The notes under the pieces: generated by a model
What the model saw: only the letters and a program-made list of their open reading frames with translations
Database searches by the model: none
Told to the model about the DNA's origin: nothing
Assembly: GCA_002371675.1 (NCBI GenBank)
Contig: DFGE01000022.1
Coordinates: forward strand, 204,180 to 268,179
Direction of reading: 5' to 3'
DNA: 64,000 bases
From: Clostridiales bacterium UBA3758
Lineage (GTDB): Bacteria; Bacillota; Clostridia; Oscillospirales; Oscillospiraceae
Translations under genes and position numbers: made by a program
Part shown: piece by piece, positions 16,992 to 27,746 of the stretch
Position numbering within the stretch: position 1 is the first letter of the stretch
Layout of the letters: the number at the start of each line of letters is the position of its first letter

Positions 16992-17036
16992 AAAAATGTT
17001 TTGGATCATAGGATTCTGACGGAAGGAGCTGTTTCC

Positions 17037-17888
17037 ATGGCCAACCCCCTTGTAATCACCGCTGACAGCACGGTTGATCTCTCCCCCGAACTGCGGGAGC
17101 GTTTTGATATTCATATCATGCCATTGATGATTACCCTCGGCGAGGATCATTTCTATGATGACGGCGTGAGCTTCACCCCACTGGACATGTATCGCCGCTA
17201 TCACTTGGACGGTACACTGCCCAAAACCTCCGCGCCCGGTGTAAACGAGTTCAGCGACTTCTTCCGGCGCTTCACAGAAAATGGTTTTGAGGTCGTTCAC
17301 CTCGATATCAGCGCGGAGCTCTCCAACTCCTTCAACGCGGCCCGTCTTGCCGCCGAGGATTTAGAAGGCGTCTTTGTGGTCGACAGCCGCATGCTCTCTA
17401 CCGGTATCGGTCTGCTCGCCATCGAGGCCGCAGAATGCCGCGACCGCGGAATGGAGGCGGCCGACATTGCCGGACACCTGGAGAGCCTCACCGACAAGGT
17501 CTCCACGAGCTTTGTGCTGGATACGCTGGAATTCATGTGGAAGGGCGGACGCTGCAGCGGCATCACTGCGCTCGGCGCAAACCTGCTCCGTCTCAAGCCC
17601 GCTCTCGAAATGAAGGACGGGAAGCTCGGGGTTTACAAAAAATACCGCGGCTCCATCGAGCACGTCTATGAGCAATACATCCGCGAACGCCTGCAGGGCA
17701 AGAAGGTCCGACCGGGCCATATCTTCATTACCGAGTCAGGCGAGATCGACCCTGCCGTAATTGAGAAGCTCGAAGCCCTCATCAAAGAGCTCTCTGGCTG
17801 CCATGAGGTGCACCACACAACGGCCGGCTGCACCGTTGCGACACATTGCGGCCCCAAGACGCTAGGCGTGCTGTTCATTGAAGAATAA
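17037..17888 (+). CDS. DegV family fatty-acid-binding protein
   Basis: A 283-residue DegV (FakB-like) protein, which in related Firmicutes binds a fatty acid and presents it to the FakA kinase. Visible motifs are ADSTVDLSPEL at the N-terminus, PKTSAPGVNEF, VFVVDSRMLSTGIGLLA and GPKTLGVLFIEE at the C-terminus. The start at 17037 follows GGAAGGAGC. No fakA gene is adjacent. Monocistronic, with its own promoter and terminator. Confidence 0.92.
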   Translation: MANPLVITADSTVDLSPELRERFDIHIMPLMITLGEDHFYDDGVSFTPLDMYRRYHLDGTLPKTSAPGVNEFSDFFRRFTENGFEVVHLDISAELSNSFNAARLAAEDLEGVFVVDSRMLSTGIGLLAIEAAECRDRGMEAADIAGHLESLTDKVSTSFVLDTLEFMWKGGRCSGITALGANLLRLKPALEMKDGKLGVYKKYRGSIEHVYEQYIRERLQGKKVRPGHIFITESGEIDPAVIEKLEALIKELSGCHEVHHTTAGCTVATHCGPKTLGVLFIEE

Positions 17889-17915
17889 TCAGGATCCTGC
17901 GATAAGAGAAGACAC

Positions 17916-17956
17916 AAAAGCCGCCTCCGGTTCAAGGAACCGGAGGCGGCTTTTGT
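17916..17956 (+). terminator. Terminator of the DegV gene
   Basis: A perfect stem GCCGCCTCCGGTTC / GAACCGGAGGCGGC flanked by AAAA and TTTT, 28 bases after the DegV stop. Confidence 0.9.
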
Positions 17957-18108
17957 CAGAATGTCATAGGACTCCTTGCTTTCGTCAAGCGGAAGCAAGG
18001 GGTTCGGCGTATTCCGGGAAAGGAAGGGAAAGGAACGGATGAAAGAAGAAGTTTATCCAAAAGCACATAAAGAAAAACTTTCGCTTATAACAAAACACAT
18101 AAATGCAA

Positions 18109-18149
18109 AATCCCCCAGGGGACGAGCGAAAGCTCATTCTCCGGGGGAT
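18109..18149 (-). terminator. Terminator of groESL
   Basis: A two-part hairpin (ATCCCCC...GGGGGAT with an inner GAGCGAAAGCTC) that on the minus strand ends in GATTTTGCATTT, about 100 bases beyond the groEL stop. The rest of 17957-18245 contains nothing I can support as a gene. Confidence 0.7.
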
Positions 18150-18245
18150 CTCATTTCATACCGAACGCTTTTGGTGTAAAGCTGATGAAGTATAGGGCAG
18201 CCCTAAGCCAAAAAGCTCCGATTTCTCAAGGTTTTTTCGCCTTAA

Positions 18246-20173
<1,928 letters not shown>

Positions 20174-20216
20174 ACATCTATACCTCCAATTGTTTTGATT
20201 ACAAAATTCAGCATCG

Positions 20217-20243
20217 TTAGCACTCAAAACCCTTGAGTGCTAA
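20217..20243. promoter_or_regulatory. CIRCE operator (HrcA site) of groESL
   Basis: A perfect TTAGCACTC-N9-GAGTGCTAA, the consensus HrcA heat-shock operator. The inverted repeat extends outward as GCATCG...CGATGC to 20211-20249, giving 15-base arms. It lies between the promoter and the groES ribosome binding site. Confidence 0.98.
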
Positions 20244-20251
20244 CGATGCAT

Positions 20252-20279
20252 ACTATAGCACAAATATCTGATTTTGCAA
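20252..20279 (-). promoter_or_regulatory. Sigma-A promoter of groESL
   Basis: On the minus strand TTGCAA (20274-20279) and TATAGT (20252-20257) are 16 bases apart, directly upstream of CIRCE, so HrcA would block the transcription start. Confidence 0.8.
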
Positions 20280-20338
20280 GCCCCTGAAGCAAAAAATTTT
20301 TGAACAATTTGTTACCGTGTATTGCACGCCCTGGACAA

Positions 20339-21250
20339 TCAGTCGAAAAAGCGCATCCCCCTCGGGACAATCAGCTTTAAGCCTCCCGGAACGAGCTTCA
20401 TACGCACCTTGTCGGTGTAGAGTGCCTCGCCGTCAACGTTGACGACGTTCGACTCATCGAAATCGATCTCCATCTCGGTGCCGCGCAGATGCGTCACGAA
20501 GGCCGGCAGCTCATCCGCATGACCGGAGGCATATTTGCCGATCAGAGCGGCGAATTGGAACAGGTTAACCTTTTTGACAATCAGGATGTCGAGAAGACCG
20601 TCGTCTGGGCGCGCGCCCGGCGTCGGGTTGAAGCCACCGCCGTAGAAGCGGCCGTTGCAGGCGCAGGCCAGGGAGATCTTCTCCGCGCGCTCATAGTCCC
20701 CTACCCGGATCCTCATGGGACGAGCGATCCCCTTGAACATGTTGACGGCAGCAGAGACGACATAGGCCGCTGCGCCGCCCACGAGAGGCAGGGAGCTGTA
20801 TTTGTGCACATCGGTGCCGATGCGCGCATCAATGCCGACCGAGCAGATGTTCGCGCTGTAACGCCCGTTGCAGGAGATAACGTCGATCGGACGCACCGTA
20901 CCGTCGATCACGGCGGCAAGCTGGCGGTAAAGCTCCTGCTCCTCGCCGAACATCCGACAGAAATCGTTGCCGGTACCGGTCGGAAACGGACAGACGGCGA
21001 CATTCTCTTTTTCTGCGGCTCCGCAAACGCATTCGTTAAAGGTACCGTCACCGCCGCAGGCATAGACATGAAGCTGTTCACCCGACTGTGCTTCCTCCTC
21101 GATCTTGCGCACGGCGTCCATGGGGGCTTTCGTCACATAGATTTCAAAGGGCTCTTCGCGGTCATGGAAAGCTGCGCGAACTCGCTGCGTGATCTCTCCT
21201 GTTTTATCCTTCCCTCCGGCAACCGGGTTTACGATGAACAAATGCTTCAC
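20339..21250 (-). CDS. Diacylglycerol/lipid kinase family protein
   Basis: A 303-residue soluble lipid kinase of the DgkB/YegS class, likely phosphorylating diacylglycerol to phosphatidate at the membrane face. Visible motifs are FIVNPVAGGK at the N-terminus, the catalytic-domain GGDGTFNE and PFPTGTGNDFCR, and GGGFNPTPGARPDDGLLDI. It starts with GTG overlapping the methyltransferase stop (GTGA), so it is the last gene of that unit. Confidence 0.9.
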   Translation of the reverse strand: MKHLFIVNPVAGGKDKTGEITQRVRAAFHDREEPFEIYVTKAPMDAVRKIEEEAQSGEQLHVYACGGDGTFNECVCGAAEKENVAVCPFPTGTGNDFCRMFGEEQELYRQLAAVIDGTVRPIDVISCNGRYSANICSVGIDARIGTDVHKYSSLPLVGGAAAYVVSAAVNMFKGIARPMRIRVGDYERAEKISLACACNGRFYGGGFNPTPGARPDDGLLDILIVKKVNLFQFAALIGKYASGHADELPAFVTHLRGTEMEIDFDESNVVNVDGEALYTDKVRMKLVPGGLKLIVPRGMRFFD

Positions 21251-22389
21251 GGCTCTTCTTCTCTCTTTCTGCTGTCTTTCAGGTAAGAGTACAAATTGCA
21301 GGGGATCTTTCCGTTGTAGAGCTTGCGCTTTTTGTCTGCCTCGCGGCCGAAGCTGCGCTCAAACTCCAAATGGGAAGAAAGGACGAAGACCTGCCAGTTG
21401 TCCAGACCGCTCAACGCTGCGCCGAAGCCGCGGTAGAGCTCCTCCGCCTCCTGCTTCTCAAGAAGCCGCTCGCCGTAGGGCGGGTTCGTAACGATCACGC
21501 CCCGCTCAGTCGTGCGGGAAAAACGCGTCGCGTCCGCTGTCTCAAAGCGGACGATCTCCCCTACCCCTGCGCGCTCGGCATTGGCCTTTGCGATCTCGAT
21601 GGCTTTGGGGTCGATGTCACTGCCGAGGATAGAATAGTTCCCGTGAAACTCGCGGTCACGCGCAGCCTCCTTCTCACGCCGCCAGACGGATGCGTCCAGC
21701 GCTCTCCAGTTCATGGCAGAGAACTCCCGGTTCAATCCGGGGGCGCGGTTGAGCGCGGTGAGCGCGGCCTCGATGGCTATGGTGCCGCTGCCGCAGAAGG
21801 GATCGACGAAATCCCCGCGGCCGCGGTAGCGCGCGAGCTCAACGAGCCCCGCCGCCAGCGTCTCGCGCAGCGGCGCGAGATTGTGCGCCGGGCGGTAGCC
21901 GCGCTTGTGCAGACTCGCGCCGCTGGTGTCCAGGCAGAGAGAGACGCGATCCTTGAGGATCGTGAAGCGGATCTGCATCAGCTCGCCTGTCTCGGCAAAC
22001 CAGGACACGCGGTACTTGCTCTTGAGCCTCTCCACGACAGCCTTCTTGATGATGCGTTGGCAGTCGGGCACCGAATGCAGCCCGGAGTCGACACAGTGGC
22101 CGCTCACAGGGAAGGCAGAGTCCTTGCCGATGAGGTCCTCCCAGGGCAGGGCGCGGGTCTTCTCAAACAGTTCGTCGAAGGTCCTGGCTTCAAATCTGCC
22201 TAGCTCGACGAGAACGCGCTCGCCCATACGCAGGCAGAGATTTGCACGGGCAATGGCCTCCGCGCCGCCGCGGAAATAGACGCGGCCGTTTTCCGCCGAA
22301 ACATCCTGCAGTTCGAGTTTTTTGAGCTCGGCTGCGACAGGCCCTTCCAGGCCAAACAGGCAGGGAACGCAAAGTGTATACTTCATCAT
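21247..22389 (-). CDS. THUMP-domain RNA methyltransferase (RlmL/YpsC type)
   Basis: A 380-residue SAM-dependent N2-guanine methyltransferase of the class that modifies 23S rRNA or tRNA. The N-terminal half carries a ferredoxin-like/THUMP region (CLFGLEGPVAAELKKL, then SKYRVSWFAETGELMQIRFTI), and the C-terminal half the methyltransferase with DFVDPFCGSGTIAIEAA, GSDIDPKAIEIA and the catalytic TNPPYGERL. The start overlaps the polC stop. Its exact target base is not shown by sequence. Confidence 0.9.
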   Translation of the reverse strand: MMKYTLCVPCLFGLEGPVAAELKKLELQDVSAENGRVYFRGGAEAIARANLCLRMGERVLVELGRFEARTFDELFEKTRALPWEDLIGKDSAFPVSGHCVDSGLHSVPDCQRIIKKAVVERLKSKYRVSWFAETGELMQIRFTILKDRVSLCLDTSGASLHKRGYRPAHNLAPLRETLAAGLVELARYRGRGDFVDPFCGSGTIAIEAALTALNRAPGLNREFSAMNWRALDASVWRREKEAARDREFHGNYSILGSDIDPKAIEIAKANAERAGVGEIVRFETADATRFSRTTERGVIVTNPPYGERLLEKQEAEELYRGFGAALSGLDNWQVFVLSSHLEFERSFGREADKKRKLYNGKIPCNLYSYLKDSRKREEEP

Positions 22390-25300
22390 ATCATCTCTTT
22401 CGGGTCAAACAGGCTGATTTGACTGGTATCCGGTAATTCTCCGAAGGCGCCCATGGCCTTGAGCGTGTCAAGGTGGGTCTGGCTGACCTTTCCGCAGGCC
22501 TGCCTCAACTGCTCGATGGAAATGAATTTCTTTCCGGAATGCGCGGCCTTTGCGAGATCCTCCGCGGCAGCCTCCCCCAGGCCGGCGATGGAGACAAAGG
22601 GCGGACGCAGCTGCTTCTCTCCGACCGGAAGGAAGCGGGCCGCATCGGACTCATAGAGCTCGATCGGCGCGAAGGAGAAGCCGCGGAGATAGAACTCATA
22701 GACCGCCTCGAGTGTTACCAACAGATCCTCTTCATTCGCCGTGAGGTCGTTGCGGCGGTGCATCTCGTTGATTGTCCGGCGCACACCGTCGGTACCGACG
22801 CACATCATAGCAGCGTCAAAGCCGCCCTTCTGGCTGCGGCGATAGAAATACGCGCTGTAGAAGGCCAGAGGCTTGTGCACCTTGAACCAGGCGATACGGA
22901 AGGCCATCATGACATAGGCAACCGCGTGCGCCTTAGGGAAGAGATAGGCGATCTTGCGGGCCGACTCGATCCACCAGTCGGGCACGCCGAGATTGCGCAT
23001 CTGCTGTTCGGCGTCGCCCGGGAACTGACCGCCGCCCTTTTTGACCTTGCCCTTGCGGACGGCCTCCATGGTCTTAAAGGCCAGGGAGGGTTCCATCCCC
23101 TTCTGGATGAGCGTGATCATGATATCGTCGCGGCAGCCGATGGTCTGGTTGACATCCGCGACGCCGTTGACGATCAGGTCATGGATGTTGCCCGCCCACA
23201 CATCCGTGCCGTGAGAGAAGCCGGAGAGACGCACCAGCGTGTCAAACTGCCTGGGTTGGGTATCGACCAGCATCTGGCGCGTAAAGGGCGTGCCGAATTC
23301 CGGAACGCCGATCGAGCCGGTCTTGCCGATGATGGGATCGTTGTCAGGCAGGCCGAGCGCCGCAGGCGAAGTATAGATAGACATGGTATCCGGATCAGAC
23401 AGGGAGATAGTCTTGGCGTCCACGCCCGTCATATCCTCCATCATGCGGATCATGGTGGGGTCATCGTGACCGAGCTCGTCGAGCTTGAGGAGGTTGTCCT
23501 CCATGCAGTGGTATTCAAAATGCGTGGTGATGATGCCGCTTGTGGGATCGTCCGCCGGATGCTGGACAGGGCAGAAGTCCGTCACGTCCTTGTCCTGGGG
23601 GATGATAACGAGGCCGCCGGGGTGCTGACCCGTGGTGCGCTTGATGCCCACAAGCCCCTGCGCAAGGCGGTTCTCCTCCGCCTTGCAGGCCTGGATGTTT
23701 CTCTCCTCGAGGTACTTCTTCACATAACCGTAGGCCGTTTTCTCCGCGAGCGTGCCGATGGTACCGGCGCGGAACACGTGATCGGAACCGAACAGCACTT
23801 CTGTGTATTTATGCGCCTTGGCCTGGTATTCGCCGGAGAAATTGAGGTCGATATCCGGGGTCTTCTCGTTGCCGGGGAAGCCCAGGAAGGTTTCAAAGGG
23901 GATGTCAAAACCGTCGCGGTTCATCCGCGTACCGCATTCCGGGCAGTCCTTCTCCGGCATGTCCGCACCGCAGCCGAAACTGCCGTCGGTTATGAATTCC
24001 GAATGGCAGCACTTGGGGCAGACATAGTGCGGCGGGAGGGAGTTTACCTCCGTGATGCCGGACATGAAAGCCACGATCGAGGAGCCGACGCTGCCGCGGC
24101 TGCCGACGAGGTAGCCGTGCTCGAGGGAATTCTGCACGAGCTTCTGTGCAGACATGTAGATGACGTCGTAGTTGTGGTCGAGAATGGTGTTGAGCTCGGT
24201 GTCCACACGGCTCTGCACGATCTCGGGCGGGTTCTCGCCGTAGATGCGGTGCATCTTGGAATAGACCAGGTCGCGCAGCTGCTGGGCGGAGTTCTCAATC
24301 TTCGGCGGGAAGAGGTTCTTCGGCAGCAGCTCGATTTCTTCAACCTGATCGGCAATGGCGCGGGTGTTGGTAATGACGACCTCTCTGGCCGTCTCCTCGC
24401 CGAGATAGGCGAATTCCGCCAGCATCTCTTCCGTGGTGCGGAAGAAGATGGGACAGTCGCGGTCGGCGTCGGAAAAGCCCTTGGCCGCCTGCAGGATCTT
24501 GCGGTACTGCTCGTCCTCCGGGTCAAGGAAGTGCACGTCGCTCGCGGCGATGACAGGCTTGTTCAGACGTCGGCCGGTCTCCAGAATGCGGCGGTTGTAA
24601 TCCTGCAGAACGCCGACGTCGCTGACGCGGCCGTTATCCACCAGGAAGCCGTTGTTGCAGATCGGCTGGATCTCGAGGTAGTCAAAGAATTCGGCGATTT
24701 GGTCAAGTTCTTCGTCGCTCACGCCGCGCATGACCGCGCCGTAGAGCTCGCCCATGCCGCAGGCGGAGCCCACCAGAATGCCCTCTCGGTGCTGCAGGAG
24801 CAGGCTCTTGGGCACGGTGGGACTGCGGTGGAAGTACTTGAGGTAGGACTGCGAGATCATCTCATAGAGATTCTTGAGTCCCGTCCGGTTCTTCACAAGC
24901 AGGACCATGTGATAGGTCTTCGCAGTATCTGTACGGCGGAGGCTCTGGCACACAGTCTCCACATCATCGACGCATTTCGCACCCTGCTGACGCAGCATGG
25001 GCAGGAATTTGTCCATCATCCTGGCCACGACAAGCGCATCATCCGAAGCGCGGTGGTGGTTGAAGGCGGGCAGCCCCAGATGATTGGAGACCGTGTCGAG
25101 CTTGAAGCGCTTGAGCTCAGGCAGCAGTGCCTGCGAGATGGCAAGCGTATCGAGATACACGGGATCGAATTTGATCCCGCTCCGCCTGGACGCGGCCTTC
25201 ATAAAGCCTACGTCAAAGCTCGCGTTGTGTGCGATGATCGGTCTGTCCCCCGCGAAATCGAGAAACATCCGCATGGCCTCATCTTCGAGCGGCGCGCCGG

Positions 25301-26402
25301 CCACATCGCTGTCGCGAATACCGGTTAGTCTGGTGATATCCGCCGGGATGGGCATCTGCGGATCAACAAAGGTGTTGAAGGTCTGCTTCACCTCACCGCC
25401 GGAGAAAAGGATCGCACCGATCTCGGTCATGCGGTCATTGAGCGCGTTCAGACCCGTGGTCTCAATATCAAAGGCGATAAATTCCGTGTCCAGCGGGAGC
25501 TTGGAGCTGCCGCTCACGGCGCGGTTGCCGTCCATGTCGTTGACAAAATAGATCTCGCAGCCGTAGATGATTTTGACTCCGTTCTTCTTGCCCGCCTTCC
25601 ACATATCCGGGAAGGCCTGGGCTACGCCGTGGTCTGTCACGGCGATGGCGGGCATGCCCCAGGCAGCTGCGCGCTTGACGATGGCTGCAGGGTCGGTCAA
25701 CGCATCCAGTGCAGAGAAGCGCGTATGCATATGCAGCTCCACTCGCTTTTCCGGAGCGTTGTCCGGACGGACATATTTCTTGCCCTTCATGATATTGTTC
25801 GGCTGCAGCGCATAGTCCTGATCGCGGTTGTTCCAGGTATAGAGTCCCTGCACGATCAGATGATCGCCCGGCGCGATCTTATCGATCACGCTGCGATCCT
25901 CTGTGGGCGGGAAAAAGCGGGCGACGCGCACGGAATTCGTACGGTCGGTCATATCGAAGCTCAGAAAAGCGCCTCCGCCTTTGGTGGTCCGGCTGTTCAC
26001 AAGCACAACGTCCCCTTCCACGGTGACGCGGCTGACGTCGAGGCTCAGAAGCTTCATGGCGATCGGATGCTGCTTGATCGCGTGACCGTAGAGCACCTCG
26101 CCCTTCGGTGCGCCCTTCTTATCGTTCTCCGGCAGCGCAGCTGCGGCAGAGGCCTTCACGGCCTGGGGATAATCCGGGACGAGCACAACGCGCGAGAGCC
26201 CATAGTCTGCCCGGATTCGCTCCTCCAGCGTGCCCTGCTCCACAGGAGAAGGCATAGCCGCAAAGCGGGCCGATACGGTCAGGCTGCGCTCCGCACGGTT
26301 CACCTTCGCCTCCGTAACCCAGGCCAGGTGCAGACCGCCCGCGGTACTCTCGAGATCGTCGCAGCCGGGGAAGATGGTCAGAAATGGGGTATAATCAGGC
26401 AT
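22386..26402 (-). CDS. polC: DNA polymerase III alpha subunit, PolC type
   Basis: Main replicative polymerase of low-GC Gram-positives. The 1338 residues show, in order, an N-terminal region and OB fold, a PHP domain (ELHMHTRFSALD near 222) split by a DEDDh proofreading exonuclease (FDIETTGLNAL near 310, HNASFD), a zinc-binding stretch (CPKC...CPECG near 790) and the polymerase active site PDIDLNFSGEYQ near 852. It is about 100 residues shorter than the B. subtilis enzyme, mostly at the N-terminus. Start ATG follows CGGAG. It is flanked by ispG upstream and the methyltransferase downstream. Confidence 0.97.
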   Translation of the reverse strand: MPDYTPFLTIFPGCDDLESTAGGLHLAWVTEAKVNRAERSLTVSARFAAMPSPVEQGTLEERIRADYGLSRVVLVPDYPQAVKASAAAALPENDKKGAPKGEVLYGHAIKQHPIAMKLLSLDVSRVTVEGDVVLVNSRTTKGGGAFLSFDMTDRTNSVRVARFFPPTEDRSVIDKIAPGDHLIVQGLYTWNNRDQDYALQPNNIMKGKKYVRPDNAPEKRVELHMHTRFSALDALTDPAAIVKRAAAWGMPAIAVTDHGVAQAFPDMWKAGKKNGVKIIYGCEIYFVNDMDGNRAVSGSSKLPLDTEFIAFDIETTGLNALNDRMTEIGAILFSGGEVKQTFNTFVDPQMPIPADITRLTGIRDSDVAGAPLEDEAMRMFLDFAGDRPIIAHNASFDVGFMKAASRRSGIKFDPVYLDTLAISQALLPELKRFKLDTVSNHLGLPAFNHHRASDDALVVARMMDKFLPMLRQQGAKCVDDVETVCQSLRRTDTAKTYHMVLLVKNRTGLKNLYEMISQSYLKYFHRSPTVPKSLLLQHREGILVGSACGMGELYGAVMRGVSDEELDQIAEFFDYLEIQPICNNGFLVDNGRVSDVGVLQDYNRRILETGRRLNKPVIAASDVHFLDPEDEQYRKILQAAKGFSDADRDCPIFFRTTEEMLAEFAYLGEETAREVVITNTRAIADQVEEIELLPKNLFPPKIENSAQQLRDLVYSKMHRIYGENPPEIVQSRVDTELNTILDHNYDVIYMSAQKLVQNSLEHGYLVGSRGSVGSSIVAFMSGITEVNSLPPHYVCPKCCHSEFITDGSFGCGADMPEKDCPECGTRMNRDGFDIPFETFLGFPGNEKTPDIDLNFSGEYQAKAHKYTEVLFGSDHVFRAGTIGTLAEKTAYGYVKKYLEERNIQACKAEENRLAQGLVGIKRTTGQHPGGLVIIPQDKDVTDFCPVQHPADDPTSGIITTHFEYHCMEDNLLKLDELGHDDPTMIRMMEDMTGVDAKTISLSDPDTMSIYTSPAALGLPDNDPIIGKTGSIGVPEFGTPFTRQMLVDTQPRQFDTLVRLSGFSHGTDVWAGNIHDLIVNGVADVNQTIGCRDDIMITLIQKGMEPSLAFKTMEAVRKGKVKKGGGQFPGDAEQQMRNLGVPDWWIESARKIAYLFPKAHAVAYVMMAFRIAWFKVHKPLAFYSAYFYRRSQKGGFDAAMMCVGTDGVRRTINEMHRRNDLTANEEDLLVTLEAVYEFYLRGFSFAPIELYESDAARFLPVGEKQLRPPFVSIAGLGEAAAEDLAKAAHSGKKFISIEQLRQACGKVSQTHLDTLKAMGAFGELPDTSQISLFDPKEMI

Positions 26403-26433
26403 TGCTTACTCCGTATACTCAAAAATCACAGGC

Positions 26434-27486
26434 TCAGTCGCTCTCGATCATCGCCATCAGCGCGTCGAGGAGCTGATCGTAGTCATAGGTGCCGACGACC
26501 TGGCCCTTGCGGAAAATGAGGCCCTTGTCCTTGCCGCCGGCGATGCCGAAATCGGCCTCGCGCGCCTCGCCGGGACCGTTCACCACACAGCCCATGACGG
26601 CAACGGTAACGTCCTTTTTAACGCTCTTCAGCCGATCCTCCACGCGGGAGGCGAGACCGATGAGATCGATCTCCGTGCGCCCGCAGGTAGGGCAGGAGAT
26701 AAACTTCACGCCGCCCTTTCTCACGCCGGCCGCCTTCAGGATAGCGATACCTGCCGTGACCTCGCGGACCGGGTCTGCCGTGAGGGAGACCCGGATCGTA
26801 TCCCCGATCCCCTCGGACAGCAGCGTGCCGATCCCGACGGCGGACTGGATCGTGCCGTTCCATTCGGTACCGGTCTCGGTAACGCCGAGATGCAGGGGGT
26901 ACGGGAAGGTCTCCGCCGCCATGCGGTAGGCCGCAATGGTGAGCGGAACGGTGGAGGATTTGAGCGAGAGGCAGATATCCTCAAAGCCGAAGCGCGTGAG
27001 CAGCTCCACGTGACCTTTCGCGCTCTCCACCATGGCCTCCGGGCAGGGATGACCGTACTTGGCGAGCAGGGGCTTTTCCAGGGAGCCGGCATTGACGCCG
27101 ATGCGGATAGGGATATGCCGCGCCTTACAGGCCTCCGCAACGGCCTTGACATTTTCCGCACCGCCGATATTGCCGGGGTTGATGCGGATCTTGTCGATGC
27201 CGCGCTCTGCAGCCATGAGGGCAAGACGGTAGTCAAAATGGATATCCGCGACGAGCGGCACATCCACCTGTTCCTTGATCTTGTCGATGGCGCGGGCGGC
27301 GCGCTCATCCGGCACCGCGAGACGCACGATCTCGCAGCCGGCAGCGCGCAGATCCTTGATCTGCTGGACAGTTTTCTCCACATCCCAGGTTTTGGTATTG
27401 CACATCGACTGCACTGTGACCGGCGCGCCGCCGCCCAGCTGCAGTCCGCCCACCGAAACGGGGCGGGTATTCTCTCTGTATATCAT
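26434..27486 (-). CDS. ispG: 4-hydroxy-3-methylbut-2-enyl diphosphate synthase
   Basis: Iron-sulfur enzyme that reduces MEcPP to HMBPP, the penultimate step of the MEP isoprenoid pathway. The 350 residues include the N-terminal VTVQSMCNTKTWD, a TIM barrel, and the 4Fe-4S ligand region CPTCGRTEIDL plus VMGCVVNGPGEA. AGGTAAACGGC precedes the ATG. It works in the same pathway as dxr two genes upstream, and its product feeds UppS. Confidence 0.96.
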   Translation of the reverse strand: MIYRENTRPVSVGGLQLGGGAPVTVQSMCNTKTWDVEKTVQQIKDLRAAGCEIVRLAVPDERAARAIDKIKEQVDVPLVADIHFDYRLALMAAERGIDKIRINPGNIGGAENVKAVAEACKARHIPIRIGVNAGSLEKPLLAKYGHPCPEAMVESAKGHVELLTRFGFEDICLSLKSSTVPLTIAAYRMAAETFPYPLHLGVTETGTEWNGTIQSAVGIGTLLSEGIGDTIRVSLTADPVREVTAGIAILKAAGVRKGGVKFISCPTCGRTEIDLIGLASRVEDRLKSVKKDVTVAVMGCVVNGPGEAREADFGIAGGKDKGLIFRKGQVVGTYDYDQLLDALMAMIESD

Positions 27487-27521
27487 GCCGTTTACCTGCC
27501 TATTCTCTTGATAACTTATTG

Positions 27522-27527
27522 ATTATA
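27522..27527 (-). promoter_or_regulatory. Possible -10 box for ispG-polC
   Basis: A perfect TATAAT on the minus strand 36 bases before the ispG start, with no convincing -35. Together with the hairpin at 27602 it suggests a separate transcript for ispG-polC. Confidence 0.4.
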
Positions 27528-27601
27528 TCATGCCGCCGCCGAAAAAGGAAGAGCGGATGTCGATTTCCGTCGATTTCCGTCATTGCAGAACTGGCCCGAG
27601 C

Positions 27602-27656
27602 CAAAAAGGAACTCCCCTGTCCGGCTGCTTCGCTCCGGACGGGAGAGTCCTTTTTG
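27602..27656 (-). terminator. Large hairpin between rseP and ispG
   Basis: A stem of about 20 pairs (CAAAAAGGA...CCGG against CCGGAC...TCCTTTTTG) with small bulges, in the 260-base gap after rseP. It ends in a T tract on the minus strand. No gene is visible in the gap. Confidence 0.7.
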
Positions 27657-27746
27657 TGTTGTTTGTTCAGCGCCCTGCAAGTGAGGCGGGACAAAAAGCG
27701 CCGAAAAGGGACGCTCACCGGCAGCAGGTGTTCGTAACCGCTAAGC

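Noticed and set aside
18039..18179. Possible 46-residue protein starting at 18039 between degV and groEL
   Set aside because: It runs straight through the groESL terminator hairpin, has no family resemblance and no promoter.
22473..25328. 951-codon open frame on the plus strand opposite polC
   Set aside because: It is the mirror of PolC codon bias in a GC-rich gene; no start signal or recognisable domain, while PolC is complete on the minus strand.
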